From: Lachnospiraceae bacterium
Lineage (GTDB): Bacteria > Bacillota > Clostridia > Lachnospirales > Lachnospiraceae
DNA: 64,000 nt
Direction of reading: 5' to 3'
NCBI GenBank assembly: GCA_017427685.1
Contig: JAFRSH010000031.1
Coordinates: 1-64,000 of the forward strand
Position numbers and translations under genes: made by a program. Below are positions 30,048 to 40,016 of this stretch, piece by piece (position 1 is the stretch's first letter; every line of letters begins with the position of its first letter). Under the pieces are notes generated by a model. It was not told the origin of the DNA. It saw only the letters and a list, made by a program, of their open reading frames with translations, and made no database searches.

Positions 30048-31967
30048 ATGAAACATAAGCGTATCGCTGTATTCGGGAACGGATGGTCAAACGAATTCTA
30101 TCACAGTGTCCTTGAAGGCCTCAGAGAAGAAGCCCGCAAGGATCATGTTGACGTGTTCGCTTTTGTAATGTACACGCTTTGGGACAAGTCGCCCCAGGAC
30201 ATGAATCAGTTAAACCTCCTTGATATCGCCGACCCTGCGGAGTTTGACGGAGCGATACTTCTTGTCAATACGATGAACATCCCGGAGGAGTACGAGGGGG
30301 TTGTCGGACGCTTTAAAGAAGCGGGAGTGCCGATGGTCGCCGTTGAGGGTAAGATCCCGGGCGTTCCTTCGATCACCTCCGAGAACTACAAAGGAATGCA
30401 TGACCTTGTAGAGCATCTGGTCAAGAAGCACAACACCCGTAAGATCATCTACATGCGGGGTATCGAGGGTAACGTTGAAGACGCTGTCAGACAGCAGGCG
30501 GTCCGTGAGGCCTGTGATGAATATGGTGCAGAAGTTGTCGATGTCCTCGACGGTGATTTCGGATACTGGCGTTCTTACCTTGAGGTCAACAAGTTTATTG
30601 CGAACGGGCACGAACTGCCCGATGCATTCGTCTGTGCAAACGATCATACCGCCATCGGTGTTATGACGGCGCTTTATGAGAACGGAATAGAAGTCCCTGA
30701 TCAGGTCAAGGTGACCGGATTCGATTGCATCATCGAAGGAAAGGTGACCTTCCCTCTGCTGGCCACGATCTCGCGAGGCTGGGACAAGATGGGCATCCGG
30801 GCGTATGAAGAACTGAAGAATCAGATCAGGGAACCGAACCCTGATTACGCAGTGGTTTACGAGTCCTCGTTTGTTCCTTCCGAGAGCTGCGGATGTGAGG
30901 CAAGGCAGAAGGATGCCGACGCACGTATGGTCAGCATCAGGAGCACGTACTCCCGTAACATCCAGAGATCGACATGCGATTCGTTCTTTCAGGATATGTA
31001 TCTTGCCGCAAGTCATACCGGAAGCAAGGAAGAGTTCCCCGACAAGATGGGAAGTATACTGTCCAACTACGAGCTCCTCGGCAACGACTTCTGGCTTTGC
31101 ACGGAACCGGAGCTTTTTGAGCTTGAAGACAAGGTCTACACACATTGCATCAAGGGCTATTCCGAGCTGATGGACGCGCTCTTCTGGAAGAAGGACGGGA
31201 AGGGACAGAGCGGTTTCCGCTTCGAGAAGAAGACGATGGTACCGGGATATTCGAAAAAGGAGGATTCCTCTGATTTCTACATCTTTGCACCGATCAATTA
31301 CCAGGACTTCCTGATCGGCTATGTTGTCATCAAGAACGACAACACGTCGCTTTACTCGCAGGATCTTCGAAGATGGGTCACCTACGTGAACAACGTCTTT
31401 ATGGCACTCAGACAGAACATCTTCACCCAGAAGACCAACCGGAAACTCCAGGAGATTTATATGACTGATTTCCTCACGGGTCTTTATAACCGTACCGGAG
31501 TAGAGGATATCATATTCGGACATATCGAAAAGCAGAAAAAGAAAGGTCAGAGTACCATCCTGATCTTTGCCGATATAGACCGTATGAAGATGATCAACGA
31601 CAACTACGGTCACCTTGAGGGTGACGTGGCGATCCGTGCGACTTCTTCGGCACTTATCGCAAGCTGTCCCAAAGGATTTATCATGGGGCGTTACGGCGGC
31701 GATGAATTTGTTGCTGTCGGTGATTATGACAATGTTGAAACCGCAGAGGAATTCTGTCTGAGGCTTACGGAAAGCATCCGTAACTACATCGAGCTTCTTC
31801 ACCTGAGATTCCCGCTCTCGGTCAGCGTCGGCGGGCAGGTCATCGTTCCCGATTCGGGCGGCGCGATCGCCGATTACATTGAGGCGGCTGACAAATCAAT
31901 GTACGAACGTAAGGAAGAGGCTCACAGAAGACTTGATGCAAGGTTCAAAAATGAGCCGAAGCTTTAA
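30048..31967 (+). CDS. Cytoplasmic LacI-like ligand-binding domain fused to GGDEF diguanylate cyclase
   Basis: 639 residues from ATG 30048 (CAGGAGAG upstream). Residues 1-275 resemble the type I periplasmic-binding fold of LacI regulators (D-A-F-V-C-A-N-D-H-T-A-I-G, then V-K-V-T-G-F-D) but without a DNA-binding domain or signal peptide. A middle GAF-like region follows at about 300-460. The GGDEF domain (L-T-D-F-L-T-G-L-Y-N-R, then R-Y-G-G-D-E-F at 548-554) has an intact active site, so it should make cyclic di-GMP. It probably senses a cytoplasmic sugar or metabolite. It lies between the gltS operon and glmS. Confidence 0.85.
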   Translation: MKHKRIAVFGNGWSNEFYHSVLEGLREEARKDHVDVFAFVMYTLWDKSPQDMNQLNLLDIADPAEFDGAILLVNTMNIPEEYEGVVGRFKEAGVPMVAVEGKIPGVPSITSENYKGMHDLVEHLVKKHNTRKIIYMRGIEGNVEDAVRQQAVREACDEYGAEVVDVLDGDFGYWRSYLEVNKFIANGHELPDAFVCANDHTAIGVMTALYENGIEVPDQVKVTGFDCIIEGKVTFPLLATISRGWDKMGIRAYEELKNQIREPNPDYAVVYESSFVPSESCGCEARQKDADARMVSIRSTYSRNIQRSTCDSFFQDMYLAASHTGSKEEFPDKMGSILSNYELLGNDFWLCTEPELFELEDKVYTHCIKGYSELMDALFWKKDGKGQSGFRFEKKTMVPGYSKKEDSSDFYIFAPINYQDFLIGYVVIKNDNTSLYSQDLRRWVTYVNNVFMALRQNIFTQKTNRKLQEIYMTDFLTGLYNRTGVEDIIFGHIEKQKKKGQSTILIFADIDRMKMINDNYGHLEGDVAIRATSSALIASCPKGFIMGRYGGDEFVAVGDYDNVETAEEFCLRLTESIRNYIELLHLRFPLSVSVGGQVIVPDSGGAIADYIEAADKSMYERKEEAHRRLDARFKNEPKL

Positions 31968-31984
31968 ATGTCTGTGAAGCGATA

Positions 31985-32070
31985 TTGACAAGCATTTCTT
32001 CAAAGAGTAGTATTTAACCTGTTAAAGGCAATGGAGTCTTTGAGTGTTAAGCTCAAAGACTCTCTTTATT
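31985..32070 (+). promoter_or_regulatory. glmS promoter and ANTAR-type attenuator leader
   Basis: TTGACA (31985-31990), 17-nt spacer, TAGTAT (32008-32013). The hexaloop hairpin AAAGGC - AATGGA - GTCTTT is at 32024-32041 (A1 at 32030, G4 at 32033). Overlapping terminator at 32034-32062: GAGTCTTTGAG - 7 nt - CTCAAAGACTC, then TCTTTATTT. About 120 nt of further leader precede the gene. No glmS ribozyme core was recognised in it. Confidence 0.84.
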
Positions 32071-32189
32071 TGACAGGGAGAACATGATCCCTCCATGGTC
32101 ACAAGCGGTATTTCGGAGAGGTTTTGCTTTGAGCGGCGGCCTTTTTGTGTGAGATACCGAATAAAAACTGTAAGGAGATACAGAAATAT

Positions 32190-34013
32190 ATGTGCGGGAT
32201 AGTCGGTTTTACGGGAGCGGCTGAGGCAGCACCGGTGCTTCTCGATGGGTTGAAAAAACTTGAATACAGAGGTTACGATTCGGCCGGGATCGCGGTCATG
32301 AACAAATCGGAGATTACTGTCAGCAAGGTTACGGGGAGAATCTCGGGTCTTTGCGAAAAGACAGAAAACGGAGCGAAGACGCCGGGAACAGCCGGGATCG
32401 GTCACACGAGATGGGCGACCCACGGAGCTCCCACGGAGGAGAACGCGCATCCTCACCTCAGCAACGACGGTAAGTTCGCCATCGTTCACAACGGTATCAT
32501 CGAGAACTACATCGAACTCAGGGAAGAGTTGAAGGCGAAGGGTTACGTCTTTGAGAGCGAGACCGACACCGAGGTCATCGTTCATCTCCTTGAGATGTAC
32601 TATAAGGGGAACGTTCGCGAGGCTCTCGTCAAGGCGACGAACAGGCTTCGCGGTTCATACGCGCTCGGCGTGATCTGCACCGACGAGCCCGGAAAGATCT
32701 TCGCTGTTCGCGAGTCGAGCCCTCTGATCCTCGGAGTGGGAGTCGGGGATAATTATTTCGCATCCGATGTAACGGCATTGGTGGCATATACGCGTAATGC
32801 CGTATATATGGAAGACGGTGAGTATGCCGAACTCACAAATGATACCGTAAAGGTTTATGACTGCACGGGTCAGGAACTTGAAAAAGAAGTATCCCGGATC
32901 ACCTGGGATGTGCAGGCAGCAGAAAAAGGCGGCTATGAGCACTTCATGCTCAAGGAGATCATGGAGCAGCCCGCAGCGATAAAGGCGACCATTGAGCCCA
33001 GGATCAGGGACGGAAAGGTTGCTTTTGACGAACTTGTCGGCATGGGAGATGTCCTGAAGGATATCAGAAAGATCGTTATAACCGCATGCGGATCGGCATA
33101 TTACGCAGGCTGCGCCGGTAAGTACGCACTCGAAAGCCTTGGGCGTATTCCGGTAGAAACCGAGCTTGCCAGCGAACTGCGTTACAACAATCCGCTTATA
33201 GATTCACACACTCTTCTTATCGTCATCTCTCAGTCGGGAGAAACAGCGGACACGATTGCGGCGATGAAAGAAAGTAAAGCACGCGGTGCACACGTGCTGG
33301 CGATTGTCAATGTTGTCGGAAGTACTATCGCGAAACTGGCGGATTACACTGTATATACATGGGCCGGTCCCGAGATTGCCGTTGCGACGACAAAGGGATA
33401 TACGACCCAGCTCAGCGTCCTTTACCTTTTGAGCGTTTGGTTTGCCCAAACACTTGGGAATGAGGATGTTGATGTAAAGAAATGTGTTGATCAGATCAAG
33501 AGCATTCCGAGACTCATCCAGCAGTCGATCGACATGAATCCTTCCGTTGCGAAGCTCGCTAAGAAATACCACAGCAGCAGATCGCTGTTCTTTATCGGAA
33601 GAAACACCGACTACGCGGTTGCTCTCGAAGGCGCTCTTAAGATGAAGGAGATATCATATCTCCACGCGGAGAGTTATGCGGCGGGTGAGTTAAAGCACGG
33701 AACGATCGCTCTTATCGAAGAACATCAGCCCGTGATCGCAGCCTGCTGTAACGAAAGGCTCATAGAGAAGACACTCAGCAACATCATCGAAGTTAAAGCC
33801 AGAGGGGCAATGGTTCTTGCTCTCACGATAAGTGGCAACAAGAAGATAGTTCCCGTTGCGGATGACCTGCTCTTTATTCCTCCCATTGACGAACTATTCA
33901 GTGCCGCGGTCGAAATTGTTCCGCTCCAGTTGCTCGCATATTATGTGGCGAAGGAGAACGGCTGCGACATCGACAAGCCCAAGAACCTCGCGAAATCGGT
34001 AACGGTAGAATGA
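32190..34013 (+). CDS. glmS: Glutamine-fructose-6-phosphate aminotransferase
   Basis: 607 residues from ATG 32190; the frame is open 15 codons upstream, but Cys must follow the initiator (M-C-G-I-V-G-F). It makes glucosamine-6-phosphate for peptidoglycan. The class II amidotransferase domain (H-T-R-W-A-T-H-G, then H-N-G-I-I-E-N-Y) is followed by two SIS domains (S-Q-S-G-E-T-A-D-T, then E-L-K-H-G-T-I-A-L-I) and a D-I-D-K-P-K-N-L-A-K-S-V-T-V-E terminus. Length and ends are normal. It is a single-gene unit with its own ANTAR-type leader and is followed by the guaA promoter. Confidence 0.96.
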   Translation: MCGIVGFTGAAEAAPVLLDGLKKLEYRGYDSAGIAVMNKSEITVSKVTGRISGLCEKTENGAKTPGTAGIGHTRWATHGAPTEENAHPHLSNDGKFAIVHNGIIENYIELREELKAKGYVFESETDTEVIVHLLEMYYKGNVREALVKATNRLRGSYALGVICTDEPGKIFAVRESSPLILGVGVGDNYFASDVTALVAYTRNAVYMEDGEYAELTNDTVKVYDCTGQELEKEVSRITWDVQAAEKGGYEHFMLKEIMEQPAAIKATIEPRIRDGKVAFDELVGMGDVLKDIRKIVITACGSAYYAGCAGKYALESLGRIPVETELASELRYNNPLIDSHTLLIVISQSGETADTIAAMKESKARGAHVLAIVNVVGSTIAKLADYTVYTWAGPEIAVATTKGYTTQLSVLYLLSVWFAQTLGNEDVDVKKCVDQIKSIPRLIQQSIDMNPSVAKLAKKYHSSRSLFFIGRNTDYAVALEGALKMKEISYLHAESYAAGELKHGTIALIEEHQPVIAACCNERLIEKTLSNIIEVKARGAMVLALTISGNKKIVPVADDLLFIPPIDELFSAAVEIVPLQLLAYYVAKENGCDIDKPKNLAKSVTVE

Positions 34014-34026
34014 GTGTTTTTCGGTA

Positions 34027-34111
34027 TTGACAACCGCAGATTGATAGAGTAGTATTTCATCGTAAAAGGCAAAGGAGTCTTTGGGCAAAGCCCGAAGACT
34101 CTTTTCATTTT
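34027..34111 (+). promoter_or_regulatory. guaA promoter and ANTAR-type attenuator leader
   Basis: TTGACA (34027-34032), 17-nt spacer, TAGTAT (34050-34055). The hexaloop hairpin AAAGGC - AAAGGA - GTCTTT is at 34065-34082 (A1 at 34071, G4 at 34074). Overlapping terminator at 34075-34101: GAGTCTTTGGG - CAAAG - CCCGAAGACTC, then TTTTCATTTTG. It heads the guaA-pyrG-purF-carA-carB string. Confidence 0.84.
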
Positions 34112-34137
34112 GTATTTTTTTACGAGGATTGTAGGTT

Positions 34138-35670
34138 ATGGATAAAATTTTGGTTCTTGATTTCGGAGGGCAGTACGACCAACTCATTGCGCGGAGAGTT
34201 AGGGATATGAGCGTTTTTGCTCAGATCGAGCCTTACAACAGGATCACACCCGAAGAGATCAAAAAGGAAGGGTACAAGGGAATCATTTTTACGGGAGGCC
34301 CCAACAGCGTTTATGATGAGAAGTCTCCCCATTATGACCCGGAGGTTTTGAACCTCGGTATTCCGGTGCTCGGCATATGCTACGGCGACCAGCTCATGGC
34401 CTACATGGCCGGCGGTGTTGTGGGTTCCGCAGAGAACAGCAGCGAGTACGGTAAAACAAAGCTCTACGTAGGCGAAAGTGTTCTCTTTGAGGGAGTCCCC
34501 AAGGAGATCAACTGCTTCATGAGCCACAACGACTTTATTAAGAAGATCCCCGACGGCTTCAAGATCATCGCTCATACCGACAAATGCCCTGCGGCAGGCA
34601 TGTGCGACGATTCGAGAAAGCTCTACGGCGTGCAGTTCCACCCCGAAGTGACACACACCGAGTACGGTGACAGGATCCTTGAAAACTTCCTTATAAAGGT
34701 CTGCAACTGCAGCCGCGACTGGGATGTCCTCGGTGAGGCACGCAAGCAGATCGAAGGATACAAAGAAAAGCTTAAAGGCAAGAAGGTTCTTCTCGCGCTT
34801 TCGGGCGGAGTCGATTCATCGGTTGCTGCGATGATCCTCGGCAAAGCGGTAGGAGAGAACCTTACTTGTGTTTTTGTAGATCACGGTCTGCTCCGTAAAG
34901 ACGAGGGCGACCTTGTTGAAAGAACCTTCAGCGGCAAGTTCGGCATCAATCTCGTGAGAGTGAACGCGCAGGAGAGATTCCTCGCCAAGCTCAAGGGAGC
35001 CGCAGAGCCCGAGAAGAAGAGAAAGATAATCGGCGAAGAGTTCGTCAGAGTCTTCGAAGAGGAAGCGAAGAAACTCGGCAACATAGACATTCTTGCGCAG
35101 GGAACCATCTACCCTGACGTAGTCGAGAGCGGTAAGGGCGACGCTGCGGTCATCAAGAGCCATCACAACGTGGGAGGACTTCCGGACGTTATCTCGTTTG
35201 AGGAGATCGTCGAGCCCCTCCGCGGATACTTTAAGGATGAGGTCCGCAGGATCGGAACAGACCTCGGACTTCCGAAAGAGCTTGTCTGGAGACAGCCTTT
35301 CCCGGGTCCCGGGCTTGCGGTCAGGATCATCGGCGAGGTTACGGAGGAGAAGCTCAGCGTGCTCAGGGAAGCCGACGCGATCTTCCGTGAGGAGGTCGGC
35401 AAAGGACTTGAGGGCCATGAGCCCAACCAGTTCTTCGCGGTGCTCACCAACACCAGAAGCGTGGGAGTTATGGGTGATGCCAGAACCTACGGCTATGTGG
35501 TAGCACTCCGCGCCGTCACAACGGACGATTTCATGACGGCTGAGTGGACAAGGATTCCTTTCGAAGTTCTCGAAAGAGCGAGCGGAAGGATCACGAACGA
35601 AGTCAGGGAGGTATCGAGAGTAGTCTACGACATCTCGTCGAAGCCGCCCGCAACCGTAGAGTGGGAGTGA
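34138..35670 (+). CDS. guaA: GMP synthase (glutamine-hydrolysing)
   Basis: 510 residues. It converts XMP to GMP. The class I amidotransferase domain has Cys81 in G-I-C-Y-G-D-Q and the H-P-E motif (F-H-P-E-V-T-H-T). The ATP-pyrophosphatase domain has S-G-G-V-D-S-S near residue 225. The dimerisation domain ends in the typical K-P-P-A-T-V-E-W-E. It is the first gene of the nucleotide operon, 85 bp before pyrG with no terminator between. Confidence 0.96.
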   Translation: MDKILVLDFGGQYDQLIARRVRDMSVFAQIEPYNRITPEEIKKEGYKGIIFTGGPNSVYDEKSPHYDPEVLNLGIPVLGICYGDQLMAYMAGGVVGSAENSSEYGKTKLYVGESVLFEGVPKEINCFMSHNDFIKKIPDGFKIIAHTDKCPAAGMCDDSRKLYGVQFHPEVTHTEYGDRILENFLIKVCNCSRDWDVLGEARKQIEGYKEKLKGKKVLLALSGGVDSSVAAMILGKAVGENLTCVFVDHGLLRKDEGDLVERTFSGKFGINLVRVNAQERFLAKLKGAAEPEKKRKIIGEEFVRVFEEEAKKLGNIDILAQGTIYPDVVESGKGDAAVIKSHHNVGGLPDVISFEEIVEPLRGYFKDEVRRIGTDLGLPKELVWRQPFPGPGLAVRIIGEVTEEKLSVLREADAIFREEVGKGLEGHEPNQFFAVLTNTRSVGVMGDARTYGYVVALRAVTTDDFMTAEWTRIPFEVLERASGRITNEVREVSRVVYDISSKPPATVEWE

Positions 35671-35743
35671 TCCAAAAGAAAAATATAACCTGTACTTCGT
35701 TGAAGTATAAGGCGAGGAAGCAGTCAATTAAATGATTGTATAG

Positions 35744-37357
<1,614 letters not shown>

Positions 37358-37444
37358 GTTAAGACACGGCAAAAGACAGTTTCAAAGAACCACGAAAGAA
37401 GAGTCAGATAAGGCTCAGGTTAACTGAAAGAGAGATAATCGGAA

Positions 37445-38869
37445 ATGAGTAATATTCATGAGGAATGCGGTGTGTTTGGTCTGATGGCGCCGGAGCCCAT
37501 CGATGCGGCGGGACTTGTTTATTACGGTCTCTACGCGCTCCAGCACAGAGGTCAGGAAAGTTGCGGGATCGTTGTCAATGACGACGGACTTTTCACCTCC
37601 CACAAGGATCTCGGTCTCGTGAGCGAGGTCTTCAGAAAGGACATCCTTTCGTCGTTCCCTACGGGGACGATCGCAGTCGGCCACACCAGGTACGGCACAA
37701 CGGGCGGGACGAACCGCAACAACTGTCAGCCCATAGAAGTCAATCATCAGAAAGGACGCATGGCGATCGCTCACAACGGCAATCTCTCGAATGCCGCAGA
37801 GCTTCGAAGCGAGCTCGAGCTTTCGGGTGCGATCTTCCATACAACAAGCGATACGGAGACGATCGCCTACATAGTAACGCGCGAGAGACTCTCGGCACCC
37901 TCGATCGAGGAAGCCGTAAGCCGCGCGATGAACAGACTTGAGGGAGCATACTCCCTCATACTCATGTCTCCCCAAAAGCTTGTCTGCGCCAGAGACCCCT
38001 ACGGTTTCAGACCTCTCTGCTACGGTCAGAGAGAGGACGGAACGTACTGCATCGCTTCCGAAACCTGCGCTCTCCGTGCAGTCGGAGCCAAGTTCGTGCG
38101 TGACATAGAACCCGGAGAAATCGTTGTGTTTACAAGAAACGGCGTGATCTCGAGGAAAGAACATTGCGGCGAGAAGCCCAAGAAACTCTGTATCTTTGAA
38201 TATATCTATTTTGCAAGACCCGATTCTGTGATCGACGGCGTCGCCGTTCATGCGTCCCGTAACAGAGCGGGCGAGATCCTTGCGAAGAGCCACCCCGTGG
38301 AGGCCGACATAGTGATCGGTGTTCCCGATTCGGGACTTGATGCGGCACTCGGCTACAGCAGGTACTCCGGTATCCCCTACGGTATCGGACTCATCAAGAA
38401 CAAGTACATCGGCAGAACGTTCATCGCTCCCGACAACAGGACCGACCAGGTACGCATCAAGCTGTCGGCTGTCGAGGAAGAAGTTAAGGACAAGAGAGTG
38501 GTGCTCGTGGACGATTCGATCGTCAGAGGAACCACGAGCGGACAGATCGTTAAGCTCCTGCGTGACGCTGGAGCGAAAGAGATCCACATGCGCATATCGT
38601 CACCGCCCTTCGTTTCGCCCTGCTACTACGGCACGGACATCGATTCGAAGGAGAACCTGATCGCCTGCAAATACACGATCCCCGAGATTGCGGAGCTGAT
38701 CGGAGCCGATTCGCTCGGATTCCTTCCGCTCGAAGAGCTTAAGGGGCTCACGGGCAACACGGAGTTCTGCAGCTCCTGCTTCGACGGAGTATATCCGACC
38801 AGGATACCCGAGGGCGTACGCAAGAACAGATTTGAACAGAAGCTCTCGGAGAAGAACAAAGCCGAGTAA
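37445..38869 (+). CDS. purF: Amidophosphoribosyltransferase (iron-sulfur type)
   Basis: 474 residues. First committed step of purine synthesis. A seven-residue propeptide precedes the nucleophile Cys8 (H-E-E-C-G-V-F-G). R-H-R-G-Q-E-S-C and the PRPP motif V-V-L-V-D-D-S-I-V-R-G-T-T are present. C-I-F-E-Y-I-Y-F, A-C-K-Y-T and F-C-S-S-C-F-D-G supply the cysteines of the Bacillus-type 4Fe-4S cluster. Other pur genes are absent from the window, so purF is grouped by glutamine use rather than by pathway. Confidence 0.95.
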   Translation: MSNIHEECGVFGLMAPEPIDAAGLVYYGLYALQHRGQESCGIVVNDDGLFTSHKDLGLVSEVFRKDILSSFPTGTIAVGHTRYGTTGGTNRNNCQPIEVNHQKGRMAIAHNGNLSNAAELRSELELSGAIFHTTSDTETIAYIVTRERLSAPSIEEAVSRAMNRLEGAYSLILMSPQKLVCARDPYGFRPLCYGQREDGTYCIASETCALRAVGAKFVRDIEPGEIVVFTRNGVISRKEHCGEKPKKLCIFEYIYFARPDSVIDGVAVHASRNRAGEILAKSHPVEADIVIGVPDSGLDAALGYSRYSGIPYGIGLIKNKYIGRTFIAPDNRTDQVRIKLSAVEEEVKDKRVVLVDDSIVRGTTSGQIVKLLRDAGAKEIHMRISSPPFVSPCYYGTDIDSKENLIACKYTIPEIAELIGADSLGFLPLEELKGLTGNTEFCSSCFDGVYPTRIPEGVRKNRFEQKLSEKNKAE

Positions 38870-38928
38870 CTTCGGGAGATCACATAAGCGTTATCAGATT
38901 AAAAAAGGTAAGGAAGAGAGGCTTTCAA

Positions 38929-40005
38929 ATGCTTAAGGAATCAGAAGCCAAGATCATTACGGAGGACGGAGAGGTCTTTACCGGCAGTTTTTTCGGGGCT
39001 GAGCGGGAGAAGGTGCTTGAGCTCGTGTTCAATACCTCGATGGTCGGGTATCAGGAGATACTTTCGGATCCTTCCTACACCGATCAGGCGGTCGTCATGA
39101 CTTATCCGCTTATAGGCAACTACGGAATGGCACATGATGACTACGAGACGAGGCATCCTTCGATCGGTGCGATGATCGTTCATGAATATAACGACGAGCC
39201 CTCGAATTTCAGGTCGGAAAGGACTCTTTCGGACGTGATGAAGGAGTACGAGATAACCGGCGTGTGCGGTATCGACACGAGGCGACTCAACCGCATGATC
39301 CGTGACAGGGGAAGCCGCAGGGCGCTGATCACGGGAAGCGACAGGTCGGTTGAGGAAGCGGTTCGCATGATCAAGGATACACCCGTGCCGACAGACGCTG
39401 TTTCGAGAGTGAGCTGCAGGGAGATCAGGGAATTTGTTCCCGCAAAGCCCAAGTTCCATGTAGTAGCGATCGACTGCGGGATGAAGGAGAACATCGCACG
39501 TTCCCTCGTTGAGAGGTCGTGCCGCGTGAGCATCGTTCCGTGGAACACGCCCTTTGAGAAGATAAAAAGCATGAGACCCGACGGACTCTTCATCTCGAAC
39601 GGCCCCGGAGACCCGAGAGACGTGGAGCCCACGGTAAATACGATCAGGAAGTTCCTCGGCGAGCTGCCTGTCTTCGGCATCTGCCTCGGACACCAGATAA
39701 TCTCGCTAGCCTACGGCGCTGAGATCTACAAGCTCAAGTTCGGCCACAGGGGCGGCAATCATCCCGTCAAGGATCTTGCCACCGGGAAAATAGAGATCAC
39801 TTCGCAGAACCATTCCTACGCGGTCGATCCCGAGAGTGTCAAGAACACTCCCCTCAAGGTTGAGAGGATCAACATCCTCGACAACACGGTCGAGGGCGTG
39901 GGATGCGAGCGCGACAGAGTGTTCAGCGTTCAGTACCATCCCGAGAGTGCACCCGGTCCACGTGACAGTGCGTTCCTGTTTGACCGCTTCTTAGATATGA
40001 TGTGA
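38929..40005 (+). CDS. carA: Carbamoyl-phosphate synthase small subunit
   Basis: 358 residues. It supplies ammonia from glutamine to CarB. The N-terminal domain has F-N-T-S-M-V-G-Y-Q-E-I-L-S-D-P-S. The class I amidotransferase domain has the nucleophile in G-I-C-L-G-H-Q near residue 251, N-H-S-Y-A-V, and the H-P-E triad residues in Q-Y-H-P-E-S-A-P-G-P. It ends 11 bp before carB and is 59 bp after purF. Normal length. Confidence 0.96.
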   Translation: MLKESEAKIITEDGEVFTGSFFGAEREKVLELVFNTSMVGYQEILSDPSYTDQAVVMTYPLIGNYGMAHDDYETRHPSIGAMIVHEYNDEPSNFRSERTLSDVMKEYEITGVCGIDTRRLNRMIRDRGSRRALITGSDRSVEEAVRMIKDTPVPTDAVSRVSCREIREFVPAKPKFHVVAIDCGMKENIARSLVERSCRVSIVPWNTPFEKIKSMRPDGLFISNGPGDPRDVEPTVNTIRKFLGELPVFGICLGHQIISLAYGAEIYKLKFGHRGGNHPVKDLATGKIEITSQNHSYAVDPESVKNTPLKVERINILDNTVEGVGCERDRVFSVQYHPESAPGPRDSAFLFDRFLDMM

Positions 40006-40016
40006 GGATTAAAGAA

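Noticed and set aside
32071..32189. glmS ribozyme
   Set aside because: The leader after the attenuator is only about 120 nt and no pseudoknotted ribozyme core could be recognised by eye.
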